Shown here piece by piece: positions 1 to 6,761 of a DNA stretch of 13,483 nucleotides; positions within the stretch are counted from its first letter, which is position 1, and every line of letters begins with the position of its first letter. The notes beneath the pieces are model-generated. The model was not told the origin of the DNA, ran no database searches, and worked only from the letters and a program-made list of their open reading frames with translations. The translations under genes and the position numbers were made by a program. This DNA is from an uncultured Collinsella sp. (GTDB lineage Bacteria > Actinomycetota > Coriobacteriia > Coriobacteriales > Coriobacteriaceae), in NCBI GenBank assembly GCA_902494625.1, contig CABUUB010000049.1, forward strand, positions 1-13,483, written 5' to 3'.

Positions 1-728
1 ACGACCTCGATCTCGGCGGAGAGGAAGTCCTCCTCCTCGACGTCGTACTGCTCCTTGAGGATGTCAAGGAACATCTGCTTGACGGGCTCCTTGGGGGCGT
101 CTTTGTCGTCCTCGTCAAACTTGACGGGGCGGCCGCCCACGATCACGTCGAGGATCTCGGCATCGACGGCGTCCTTGGCGGGCTTGGCCATCTGCTCGCT
201 CGAGAGGTGGATCAGCAGGTCGGAGATGGTGAAGACCGGGTCGTCCGCCTTGTCGCCGATGTTGATGTCGACGGTGGTGCCGTCCTTTTTGCAGATGACG
301 CCGACGAGTGCGAGCGGGGAGGCCACCCAGTGGTAGCTCTTGACGCCGCCGTAGTAGTGCGTGTCGAGGTAGGCCATGTCGCCGGCCTCGAAGGCAGGGT
401 TCTGCTTAAGGTCCAGGCGCGGCGAGTCCACGTGGGCGCCCAGGATGTTAAAGCCCTGCTCGAGCGGGGCGGTGCCCAGGTTGACGAGCATGAGGTCCTT
501 GCCGTGATTGGCGGCGTACACCTTGTCGCCGGCCTTGAGCGCGCGGCCCTCGGAGATCACGGTCTCCAGATCGACGTAGCCCGCCTCCTCGGCCATCTTG
601 ATACCGGTCTTGACGCACAGGCGCTCGGTCTTGTTCTCACTCAAAAACTGCTTATAGCCGCGGCAAAGCTCCTCGAGCTCCTCGATCTGCTGTGGCGTGT
701 ACTTTTTCCATGCGCAGGGACGCTCCAT
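1..728 (-). CDS. apeA: M18 family aminopeptidase, type 1 (N-terminal 242 residues, truncated by window edge)
   Basis: Zinc metallopeptidase of family M18 (aspartyl aminopeptidase-like, type 1), expected to be cytosolic and to remove N-terminal residues from peptides. The visible part carries the family hallmark GAHVDSPRLDLKQNP (about residues 97-111), where His99 and Asp101 should belong to the metal site, then DTHYYGG (122-128) and SDLLIHLSSEQM (169-180). The ATG at 726-728 is preceded by AAAGGAG at good spacing on the minus strand, so the start is well supported. The remaining metal ligands and the C-terminal half lie beyond base 1. The wording matches the type-1 (ApeA) branch rather than type 2 (ApeB), by recall of family sequences. 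It is transcribed divergently from polA and shares the 166-base spacer. Family assignment is firm; physiological substrate is unknown. Confidence 0.88.
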   Translation of the reverse strand, partial: MERPCAWKKYTPQQIEELEELCRGYKQFLSENKTERLCVKTGIKMAEEAGYVDLETVISEGRALKAGDKVYAANHGKDLMLVNLGTAPLEQGFNILGAHVDSPRLDLKQNPAFEAGDMAYLDTHYYGGVKSYHWVASPLALVGVICKKDGTTVDINIGDKADDPVFTISDLLIHLSSEQMAKPAKDAVDAEILDVIVGGRPVKFDEDDKDAPKEPVKQMFLDILKEQYDVEEEDFLSAEIEV

Positions 729-777
729 GACGCAGGCTCCTTTCGGATCGATCGTGCTGGTTGATGTACCGTGAGCC

Positions 778-786
778 ATCGTATCA
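778..786 (-). promoter_or_regulatory. Possible extended -10 promoter of the M18 aminopeptidase gene
   Basis: On the minus strand this reads TGATACGAT, an extended -10 element (TGn plus TACGAT) about 50 bases upstream of the ATG. No convincing -35 hexamer lies 16-18 bases further upstream. Extended -10 promoters can work without one, and the ndk promoter in this window uses the same TACGAT hexamer. Confidence 0.35.
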
Positions 787-894
787 CGCGCGGGCCCGCG
801 GCGGCAGGGAAGCCTGAAGTGCGGTGGCCGCGGGGCGGGGAGCGTGTAAACTGGTGTGAGCAAACCGTGCCCAGCCCAAAGCGAGGTATTCAAT

Positions 895-3645
895 ATGTCT
901 GACAAGCGCCGCACCTTTGCCGTTATCGACGGCAACTCGCTCATGCACCGCGCCTTCCACGCCGTGCCTCCCACCATGAACGCGCCGGATGGTCGCCCCA
1001 CCAACGCGATCTTTGGCTTTTTGAATATGTTCCTCAAGATGATCGATGCCTTTAACCCCGACGGTGTGGTCGTGGCGTTTGATAAGGGCAAGCCGCGCGT
1101 GCGCATGGAGATGCTGCCGCAGTATAAGGCGCAGCGCCCGCCCATGGACCCCGATCTGCACGCGCAGTTTCCGATGATCAAGGAGCTGCTCACCGCGCTC
1201 AACGTGCCGATTCTGCAGTCCGAGGGCTGGGAAGGCGACGATATCCTGGGAACCATGGCGCGCCTGGGCGAGCAGGCCGGCTGCGACATGCTGCTGGTGA
1301 CCGGTGATCGCGATATGTATCAGCTCGTGACCGAGCACGTCAACGTGGTCTCGACCCGCAAGGGCCTGTCCGACGTGGCGATCATGACGCCCGAGAGCGT
1401 GGACGATCTGTATCACGGCATTACGCCGGCGCTCGTGCCCGACTTTTATGGTCTGAAGGGCGACACGTCCGATAACATCCCCGGCGTGCCGGGCATCGGC
1501 CCCAAAAAGGCGAGCGCGCTCATTGCGCAGTACGGTAGCCTGGACGAGGTCATCGCACACGCCGATGAGGTCAAGGGCAAGATGGGCGAAAACCTGCGCG
1601 CACACATCGATGACGCGCTGCTGAGTCGTAAGGTGGCGACCATCCGCACCGATGCGCCCGTTGAGCTCGATTTTGAGGCGACGTCCTTTCCGGCGTTTTC
1701 TGCCGATGAGGTTTCCGCGGCGCTGGGAACGCTTGGTATCACCGCCATGCAGAACCGTTTCTTGGCGCTGATCGGCGGCGAGGGCGGGGCTGCTGCTGCC
1801 TCCAGTGTGTTTGAGATGCCTGCGATGGTTCGCGCAGCCGTCGGCGATGCCGAGGCGCTTGGTGCCGTTGCGGCTGAGGTCTCCCGCGCGATTGATGGCG
1901 GCGAGTGGGTCGCCGCCGTGGTGGACGACGACAAGGAAGAGGGCGCGCTCTTTGGACTGACGCGCGCGCTGTGGTTGGCGACGTCCAAGGGCCTGTTCGC
2001 GCTCGAGGAGGGCGACAGCGGTGCGGCGGCTGAGGTTGAGGGCTTCAACTTCGTCCACGGCGTGATTGCCGGCGTGCTCGCGCGTCTGTTTATGGAGGGC
2101 CGTGTGGCGAGCCCAGATATGAAGGCGCTGTTGCATGAGCTTTCGCCCATCGATTCCTCTGAGCCCGAGCTCATGGATCCGCTCGCTGCCGATTCCACGC
2201 GTATCTTCGATACCGTGGTCGCCGCCTACCTGCTGGATTCCGACCGCTCCGAGTTCGATGAGGCATATCTTGCCGATACGTATCTGCAAATGACGCTGCC
2301 TGCGGCGCGCGGCGCAGAGGGTGCTGGTGAGGACGCTCCTCCGCTCGCCGCTCGCACGGCGGCCCTGACGCTGGCGCTCGTAGCGCCTTTGCGCGAGTGC
2401 ATGGCCCGCGAGAATGCCGCCAACGTGTTCGATGGCATCGAGATGCCGCTTGTGCCGGTGCTTGCCAAGATGGAGCGCGCGGGCATGCTTGTGGACCCCG
2501 ACCGCCTGCATAGTCTGTCCGAGGGCCTGGCGACTCAGATTGCCGGGGTCGAGCGCAGCATTCGCGACCTGGCGGGTGACGAGACCTTTAACATCGGCAG
2601 TCCCATGCAGCTGTCGCACGTGCTCTTTGATGTGATGGGACTTCCGACCAAGGGCCTCAAAAAGACTAAGCGCGGCTATTATTCGACCAACGCCAAGGTG
2701 TTGAGCGATCTTGCCCGCGATCACGAGATCGTGCGCCTGATTTTGGACTGGCGTGAGAAGTCCAAGATTAAGTCGACCTATCTGGACACGCTAGGTCCGC
2801 TACGCCGTGGTGACGGTCGTGTGCACACTACGTACAACCAGACCATCACCGCGACGGGTCGTCTGTCTTCGAGCGACCCCAATCTGCAAAACATTCCGAC
2901 GCGCTCGGAGCTGGGTCGTACCGTCAAGACGGCGTTTTCGGCAGGCGAGGGAAGCGTCTTTTTGGCGGTGGACTACTCGCAGATTGAGCTGCGCCTGCTC
3001 GCGCATCTCTCGGGTGACGAGCACCTGGTGCGCGCCTTTAACGAGGGTGAGGACTTTCATGCCGAGACGGCCGCGCGTGTATTTGGCGTGCCGGTATCCG
3101 AGGTGACACCCGACCTGCGCAGCCGCGCCAAGGCCGTGAACTTTGGCATCGTGTACGGCCAACAGGCCTATGGCCTGTCGCAGTCGCTGCATATCTCGAT
3201 GGCCGAGGCGCGCGATATGATCGATCGCTACTACGAGGCCTACCCGGGCGTGCGCACATTCCTCGATAATGTGGTGGCGCGTGCCAAGCAGACGGGCTAT
3301 GCCGAGACCATGTATGGCCGCAGACGCCATATTCCCGAGCTCAAGGCCAAAAACCCACAGCTCCGCGGCTTTGGTGAGCGCACGGCCATGAACCATCCCA
3401 TGCAGGGAACCGCAGCAGACATCATCAAGATCGCGATGGCCCGCGTAAGCCGTCGTCTGGAAGAAGAGGGCTTTGCCGCCCACATGATCCTGCAGGTACA
3501 CGACGAACTGGACTTTGAGTGCCCCGTCGACGAAGTCGAGCGCCTGACCGCCATGGTCCGCGACGCCATGGAGCACGTAGTAGACCTCCGCGTACCGTTG
3601 ATCGCCGAAGCCAGCACCGGCATAACCTGGGCCGACGCCAAATAG
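895..3645 (+). CDS. polA: DNA polymerase I
   Basis: Family A DNA polymerase of 916 residues, with repair and Okazaki-fragment processing roles in the cytoplasm. The N-terminal 5'-3' exonuclease (FEN) domain spans about residues 5-290, with acidic residues at D12, E113/D115/D116, D138/D140 and D190/D193 and a helix-hairpin-helix region GVPGIGPKKA (197-206). A degenerate 3'-5' exonuclease domain follows (about 300-490). The polymerase domain has motif A AVDYSQIELR (691-700, D693), motif B RAKAVNFGIVYG (744-755) and motif C QVHDELDFE (867-875, D870/E871). The ATG at 895 is chosen over the upstream in-frame GTG at 856 because GAGGT (883-887) sits 7 bases before it and the protein then begins like the family. 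In the exonuclease domain I cannot find the DxE of motif Exo I, so proofreading is probably lost, as in Taq and Bacillus Pol I. Very high confidence in identity. Confidence 0.98.
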   Translation: MSDKRRTFAVIDGNSLMHRAFHAVPPTMNAPDGRPTNAIFGFLNMFLKMIDAFNPDGVVVAFDKGKPRVRMEMLPQYKAQRPPMDPDLHAQFPMIKELLTALNVPILQSEGWEGDDILGTMARLGEQAGCDMLLVTGDRDMYQLVTEHVNVVSTRKGLSDVAIMTPESVDDLYHGITPALVPDFYGLKGDTSDNIPGVPGIGPKKASALIAQYGSLDEVIAHADEVKGKMGENLRAHIDDALLSRKVATIRTDAPVELDFEATSFPAFSADEVSAALGTLGITAMQNRFLALIGGEGGAAAASSVFEMPAMVRAAVGDAEALGAVAAEVSRAIDGGEWVAAVVDDDKEEGALFGLTRALWLATSKGLFALEEGDSGAAAEVEGFNFVHGVIAGVLARLFMEGRVASPDMKALLHELSPIDSSEPELMDPLAADSTRIFDTVVAAYLLDSDRSEFDEAYLADTYLQMTLPAARGAEGAGEDAPPLAARTAALTLALVAPLRECMARENAANVFDGIEMPLVPVLAKMERAGMLVDPDRLHSLSEGLATQIAGVERSIRDLAGDETFNIGSPMQLSHVLFDVMGLPTKGLKKTKRGYYSTNAKVLSDLARDHEIVRLILDWREKSKIKSTYLDTLGPLRRGDGRVHTTYNQTITATGRLSSSDPNLQNIPTRSELGRTVKTAFSAGEGSVFLAVDYSQIELRLLAHLSGDEHLVRAFNEGEDFHAETAARVFGVPVSEVTPDLRSRAKAVNFGIVYGQQAYGLSQSLHISMAEARDMIDRYYEAYPGVRTFLDNVVARAKQTGYAETMYGRRRHIPELKAKNPQLRGFGERTAMNHPMQGTAADIIKIAMARVSRRLEEEGFAAHMILQVHDELDFECPVDEVERLTAMVRDAMEHVVDLRVPLIAEASTGITWADAK

Positions 3646-3680
3646 GAAAGCAACCACAGTTCCAAAGTAACCAAAAACAG

Positions 3681-3712
3681 AAGGACGCCCCTTATCAACA
3701 AGGAGCGTCCTT
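3681..3712. terminator. Bidirectional intrinsic terminator between convergent polA and HAD gene
   Basis: AAGGACGCCCCTT (3681-3693) pairs with AAGGAGCGTCCTT (3700-3712) around a 6-base loop, with one mismatch. On the plus strand the tail is only mildly T-rich. On the minus strand the stem is followed by CTGTTTTTGG, a better U run, so it may serve the leftward HAD transcript at least as well as polA. Confidence 0.75.
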
Positions 3713-3735
3713 CGTTCAATTAAATTCAGTCAAAG

Positions 3736-3769
3736 TATCTAGGCGCCAAGACGCTATCTAGGCGGCAAG
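3736..3769. repeat. Imperfect 19-base tandem duplication
   Basis: TATCTAGGCGCCAAG (3736-3750) recurs as TATCTAGGCGGCAAG (3755-3769) with one mismatch and a 19-base period. It lies just left of the 33-bp inverted repeat. No function is evident. Confidence 0.6.
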
Positions 3770-3781
3770 CAAGTCACCGCA

Positions 3782-3910
3782 GGACCTGGCCGGGTGGCAT
3801 GGGTTAACTTTTCGTAGATTCCGCACGCAAAGAAAGCCACTTAATGTGGCTTTCGTCTTGCGCAGGACCTGACCGAGCGAAAAGTTAACCCATGCCACCC
3901 GGCCAGGTCC
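3782..3910. repeat. Perfect 33-bp inverted repeat with nested hairpin (palindromic or MITE-like element)
   Basis: Bases 3782-3814 are the exact reverse complement of 3878-3910 (33 of 33). The 63-base interior contains its own hairpin, GAAAGCCAC (3832-3840) with GTGGCTTTC (3846-3854). A 16-base direct repeat with two differences (3779-3794 and 3862-3877, starting GCAGGACCTG) straddles the left arm and the end of the interior. The right arm ends 10 bases from the stop codon of the leftward HAD gene. There is no ORF inside and no obvious target-site duplication. It could be a non-autonomous palindromic repeat, a REP-doublet, or a very long transcription-stopping foldback. Confidence 0.9.
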
Positions 3911-3920
3911 GACGAGCGCG

Positions 3921-4748
3921 TTAGCGAGCCGCCAAGATGGCGTCGATGAGCGTCAGTACGCCCCCGTCGTTGTTGCTCGGAATGCGCCACTTGGCATGCG
4001 CGTTCATATGCTCCTCGGCGTTGTCCACGATAAAGCTGTGGCCGACGCGCTCAAGCATGGGGATGTCGTTGTAGGTGTCGCCCGCGGCGGCGGCGTCGGC
4101 GATATCGATGCCCAGGTGCTCGCACAGATGCGCGACGCCGGCGCCCTTGTCGACACCCAGGTTCATAAAGTCGATCCACTCGCGCCCGGCGTTGGTGACG
4201 TAGAGCTTGTCCGAGAACTCGGGGCTATAGGTCTCGCGGAAAGCGGGCTCGGCGTCGTAGCCGGGGAAGAAGACCGAAATCTTGTTGGACTCGAAATCAA
4301 TGCCCTCAAAGGTGTCGACGTAGTTGATCGTGTTGTAGTACACGCTGATCTCGTCGTGGTACTGATGGTCGCGGGCAAGCACGTAAAACTCGTCGAAGCA
4401 GCACAGGACGGGAACGGCGCGCGGGTCCTCCGAGGCACGAGCGAGCACCTGCTGATACAGCGCCACGTCGATATTGCTCTTATAGATATAACTGCCGCGA
4501 TAGATTACGCACGCTCCGTTGTCGGGACAAAAGGCGAGGCGGTTCTTGATGTCCTCGAACATCTCCTCGAGCTTGGGGGCTGGACGTCCGCTAGCGGGGC
4601 AGAATACGATGCCGGCGTCGGCGAGCTTGTCCAAGCGCTCATCAAGACCCTGCGGCAACACGCGCTCGTCGGTCAGCAGCGTTTTGTCCATGTCGACGGC
4701 GATGAGCTTAATGTTTCCGATATTGGCGTCCGATTCGTAAGTTTGCAT
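3921..4748 (-). CDS. Cof-type HAD-IIB family hydrolase (sugar or nucleotide phosphatase-like)
   Basis: A 275-residue haloacid dehalogenase superfamily phosphatase of the Cof subfamily, typically cytosolic and acting on small phosphorylated metabolites. Motif I is VDMDKTLL (18-25; nucleophile D19, acid/base D21), motif II CPASGRP (50-56, S53), the conserved lysine is K201 in GVDKGAGV, and motif IV is AAGDTYNDIPML (221-232, D224 and D228). The type II cap lies between motifs II and III (about 85-190). The ATG at 4746-4748 has GAAAGG (4758-4763) 9 bases upstream. It converges on polA and diverges from the argG leader. The substrate cannot be read from sequence; DxDKT replacing the common DxDGT is a frequent variant. 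Confidence 0.9.
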   Translation of the reverse strand: MQTYESDANIGNIKLIAVDMDKTLLTDERVLPQGLDERLDKLADAGIVFCPASGRPAPKLEEMFEDIKNRLAFCPDNGACVIYRGSYIYKSNIDVALYQQVLARASEDPRAVPVLCCFDEFYVLARDHQYHDEISVYYNTINYVDTFEGIDFESNKISVFFPGYDAEPAFRETYSPEFSDKLYVTNAGREWIDFMNLGVDKGAGVAHLCEHLGIDIADAAAAGDTYNDIPMLERVGHSFIVDNAEEHMNAHAKWRIPSNNDGGVLTLIDAILAAR

Positions 4749-4891
4749 AAAAGCGAGCCTTTCGTTTCGAAATTGTTTCAGATGTTATAACCATCAACTC
4801 GTAGTCAGGCGTATTTTCGCAGGAACGGAGCGTATTTGCACCACGCTTCACAAAGTAATGAAAAAACTTTTCAGAAATTTGAATTTGTCGC

Positions 4892-4919
4892 TTGTGCTGC
4901 GGGCACTTTAGCGTAATAT
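4892..4919 (+). promoter_or_regulatory. Candidate promoter for the argG leader transcript
   Basis: TTGTGC (4892-4897), a 16-base spacer, then TAATAT (4914-4919), a good -10 hexamer with a poor -35. Transcription would start near 4926, about 97 bases before the Arg-rich leader ORF. It is the best -10 match that I found upstream of that ORF. The flanking stretch 4765-4891 is AT-rich and shows nothing else that I can name. Confidence 0.4.
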
Positions 4920-4931
4920 AGCGACCATCGA

Positions 4932-4978
4932 AAACGGAGACGGCAAAAGAGCCGCTTACCGAGAAAAAGGTACCGTTT
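4932..4978 (+). other. Predicted three-helix junction at the 5' end of the argG leader RNA
   Basis: Three helices nest without conflict. P1 is AAACGG (4932-4937) with CCGTTT (4973-4978). P2 is CGGC (4941-4944) with GCCG (4951-4954), 6-base loop. P3 is TACC (4957-4960) with GGTA (4969-4972), 8-base loop. The helices are short, so this needs covariation to be believed. It matches no riboswitch class I can name. Confidence 0.3.
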
Positions 4979-5022
4979 ACGATATTTGAATTGCGCCCGG
5001 CGATAGGTGAAAGGAGAGGCAG

Positions 5023-5097
5023 ATGCAGTTCGTAAAGATCATCACTACTGCAGACAATGCCATCCGACGCCAGCGCGCAATTTCCCGACGACGATAA
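5023..5097 (+). CDS. Arginine-rich leader peptide upstream of argG (putative attenuator peptide)
   Basis: A 24-residue ORF starting ATG at 5023 and ending TAA at 5095-5097. AAGGAG (5011-5016), inside GAAAGGAGAGG, is one of the strongest ribosome binding sites in the window and stands 6 bases before the ATG. Arginine occupies positions 15, 16, 18, 22, 23 and 24, a quarter of the peptide, and the last three codons before the stop are CGA-CGA-CGA. argG itself strongly prefers CGC and CGT, so the CGA run would be read slowly. It ends 204 bases before argG, with a terminator-like hairpin between. This is what a control peptide for ribosome-mediated attenuation by charged tRNA-Arg would look like. 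No other function is suggested by its sequence. Translation has not been shown, and the role is inferred. Confidence 0.6.
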   Translation: MQFVKIITTADNAIRRQRAISRRR

Positions 5098-5157
5098 CAA
5101 TCGTCTCTGTTCGTATGGGGTGAAATGCCTCAACAGAGTCATTTTGAGGTCGTTGGG
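5090..5157 (+). promoter_or_regulatory. Competing RNA hairpins in the argG leader
   Basis: Several overlapping pairings are possible. GACGAT (5090-5095) pairs with ATCGTC (5100-5105) across the leader stop codon. CTCTGTT (5105-5111) pairs with AACAGAG (5132-5138). CCTCAA (5128-5133) pairs with TTGAGG (5144-5149) and excludes the previous helix. CCCGACGA (5084-5091, overlapping the CGA run) can pair with TCGTTGGG (5150-5157) with one G-U. GTCGT (5149-5153) can also pair with ACGAC (5165-5169) inside the terminator arm. Alternative pairings of this kind are needed for attenuation. Which one is the antiterminator is not resolved. Confidence 0.4.
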
Positions 5158-5161
5158 TTTT

Positions 5162-5207
5162 AGCACGACATAGACGCATGTTTCTAGGGCATGTTGTGCT
5201 GCTTTTT
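5162..5207 (+). terminator. Leader terminator (attenuator) upstream of argG
   Basis: AGCACGACAT (5162-5171) pairs with ATGTTGTGCT (5191-5200), 10 bp with one G-U, around a 19-base loop, followed by GCTTTTTGC with five T at 5203-5207. It stands between the Arg-rich leader ORF and argG, about 95 bases before the argG start codon. It would stop transcription before argG unless an alternative fold prevents it. Confidence 0.6.
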
Positions 5208-5301
5208 GCTATTTAACCTGATATTGCACGGTTTTTGACCTCGAAATGACTTGCAACTGACCGATGTTCTAACTAGCTACCAAGGGCGAAAGGAAACAGC
5301 C

Positions 5302-6528
5302 ATGAGCAAGGAAAAAGTCGTTCTCGCATATTCCGGTGGTCTTGATACATCCGTATGTGTCAAGTGGCTCCAGGACGAGAAGAATCTCGATGTCGTTTGC
5401 GTTTGCGGCAATGTGGGCCAGGAGGAGACCGGCCTGGACGCCAAGAAGCAGAAGGCCCTCGACCTGGGCGTTCTCGATTGCCAGGTGCTCGACCTGCGCG
5501 ACGAGTTCTCCGATGAGTTCCTGACCAAGGCCATCGCCGCAAACTCCATGTACGAGAACAAGTACCCGCTGCTCTCCGCCCTGTCTCGCCCGCTGCTCGC
5601 CAAGAAGCTCGTCGAGGTCGCTCACGAGTTTGGCGCGACCTACGTCGCCCACGGCTGCACCGGCAAAGGTAACGACCAGGTTCGTTTTGAGGCTGCCGTC
5701 AAGGCCCTCGACCCCGAGCTTAAGGTTATCGCCCCGGTTCGCGAGTGGGACCTGAAGTGCCGTCCCGACGAGGTCGCCTATGCCCACGCACACAACGTGC
5801 CGGTTCCCGAGGGTGCCAACGACAACCCCTATTCCATTGACGACAACCTGTGGGGTCGTGCCATTGAGTGCGGCCACCTGGAGGATCCCTGGAACGAGCC
5901 GCTCGACGACGCCTGGGTTATGACCAAGAATCCCGAGGACACGCCCGATACCCCGACTTACACCGAGATTGAGTTTGAGGCGGGCAAGCCCGTCGCCGTC
6001 GACGGCAAGAAGATGAAGCTCTCCGAGATCGTCATCGCCCTCAACAAGATTTCCGGCGACAACGGCTTTGGCCGTCTCGACCTGGTCGAGGATCGTCTGG
6101 TGGGCCTCAAGAGCCGCGAGTGCTACGAGGTTCCCGGCGCCCTGACGCTCATCACCGCCCACAAGGCACTCGAGGACATCTGCGTCGAGGGCGACCTGCT
6201 CAAGACCAAGATCAAACTCGAGCAGGATTGGGCCACCGCCGTGTACAACGGCCAGTGGTACAGCCCGCTCAAGAACGCGCTCGACGCCTTTATGGCCGAC
6301 ACCCAGAAGTTCGTGACCGGCACCGTCCGCCTGAAGTTCTTTAAGGGCAACTGCCATGTCGTCGGCCGCAAGAGCCCGTTTAGCCTGTATGACTACGGTC
6401 TGGCTACCTACGACCGTGACACCACGTTTGACGAGAAGGCCAGCGCCGGCTTTATCGAGATCGATACGCTGTCGCTCAAGACGTGGGCCAAGGTCCAGGG
6501 TCCCAGCTCTGCCGCTGCCCAGGCTTAA
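5302..6528 (+). CDS. argG: Argininosuccinate synthase
   Basis: 408 residues, the usual size for the bacterial short-form enzyme. It joins citrulline and aspartate with ATP to give argininosuccinate, AMP and pyrophosphate, the penultimate step of arginine synthesis, in the cytoplasm. The N-type ATP pyrophosphatase loop YSGGLDTS is at 10-17. AHGCTGKGNDQVRFE (116-130) is the family's second signature, and NDNPYSIDDNLWGR lies in the middle of the protein. ATG at 5302 is preferred to upstream in-frame codons because AAAGGA (5289-5294) precedes it by 7 bases and the protein then begins MSKEKVVLAYSGG, as family members do. The long leader with an Arg-rich peptide and terminator suggests arginine-dependent attenuation. 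argH follows on the same strand after 522 bases. Identity is certain. Confidence 0.98.
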   Translation: MSKEKVVLAYSGGLDTSVCVKWLQDEKNLDVVCVCGNVGQEETGLDAKKQKALDLGVLDCQVLDLRDEFSDEFLTKAIAANSMYENKYPLLSALSRPLLAKKLVEVAHEFGATYVAHGCTGKGNDQVRFEAAVKALDPELKVIAPVREWDLKCRPDEVAYAHAHNVPVPEGANDNPYSIDDNLWGRAIECGHLEDPWNEPLDDAWVMTKNPEDTPDTPTYTEIEFEAGKPVAVDGKKMKLSEIVIALNKISGDNGFGRLDLVEDRLVGLKSRECYEVPGALTLITAHKALEDICVEGDLLKTKIKLEQDWATAVYNGQWYSPLKNALDAFMADTQKFVTGTVRLKFFKGNCHVVGRKSPFSLYDYGLATYDRDTTFDEKASAGFIEIDTLSLKTWAKVQGPSSAAAQA

Positions 6529-6570
6529 GTCTTCCTTTCCTTGGTATCCGCGCGGCCCATCCGCGTGATA

Positions 6571-6606
6571 CATAACGGGCGCATGGGGTCCCTACCTTTC
6601 GTTATG
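6571..6606. repeat. 7-bp inverted repeat downstream of argG
   Basis: CATAACG (6571-6577) and CGTTATG (6600-6606) flank a 22-base GC-rich loop. Just upstream, a second short foldback (6545-6570) is built from two CGCG runs flanked by TATC and GATA. No T run follows either one, so termination of argG here is uncertain. Confidence 0.4.
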
Positions 6607-6660
6607 CTTGCTGACACTTCTTAACATCGGTGGCCCCTACGTTCCGCCCGCATATATGAC

Positions 6661-6711
6661 GCCGCGACTGCGGCTGAGTCCGAGCCCCGCCGGGGTTGTC
6701 CGGCGGGGCTC
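6661..6711 (+). terminator. Two consecutive hairpins between argG and the 56-aa ORF; the second is a strong 12-bp stem
   Basis: GCCGC (6661-6665) pairs with GCGGC (6670-6674). Then GAGCCCCGCCGG (6682-6693) pairs perfectly with CCGGCGGGGCTC (6700-6711) around a 6-base loop. The tail CTTCTATCAATTT is only moderately T-rich. It could terminate argG transcripts 150 bases after the gene, or act in the leader of the small ORF that starts at 6762. Confidence 0.6.
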
Positions 6712-6761
6712 CTTCTATCAATTTGGCGGCTCTGCGCCTATATATATGAGGAGTATCCATT

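Noticed and set aside
207..764. Plus-strand frame opposite the M18 aminopeptidase
   Set aside because: The minus strand carries an uninterrupted M18 signature with a good ribosome binding site; the plus-strand frame has neither motif nor supported start.
845..852. polA -10 candidate TAAACT preceded by TG
   Set aside because: The TG directly abuts the hexamer instead of being one base away, and no -35 is visible in the GC-rich upstream sequence.
784..2724. Minus-strand 646-codon open frame across the first part of polA
   Set aside because: Long antisense frames are common opposite GC-rich genes. The product is His/Arg/Ala-rich low-complexity sequence without domains, and polA is unmistakable on the other strand.
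4870..4885. Possible ArgR operator (TTCAGAAATTTGAA-like) upstream of the argG leader
   Set aside because: It is only an imperfect palindrome and does not match the TGAAT-N-ATTCA or TGCATA-type ARG box well enough to call.
4708..5166. Minus-strand 152-codon open frame antisense to the argG leader
   Set aside because: It starts with GTG without a ribosome binding site, overruns the start of the HAD gene by 41 bases, has weak third-position G/C preference (roughly 54% by my count, well below the neighbours), and uses codons rare in the neighbours (AGA, AGG, TTA, ATA). The plus-strand leader reading explains the region better. A homology search finding conserved protein would reverse this.
5241..5277. 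Second promoter close to argG (TTGCAA, 17 bases, TAGCTA)
   Set aside because: Spacing is right, but the -10 matches consensus at only two positions.
5269..6573. Minus-strand 434-codon open frame opposite argG
   Set aside because: It mirrors argG nearly exactly, is Val/Leu/Gly-rich without recognisable motifs, and has no independent start signals.
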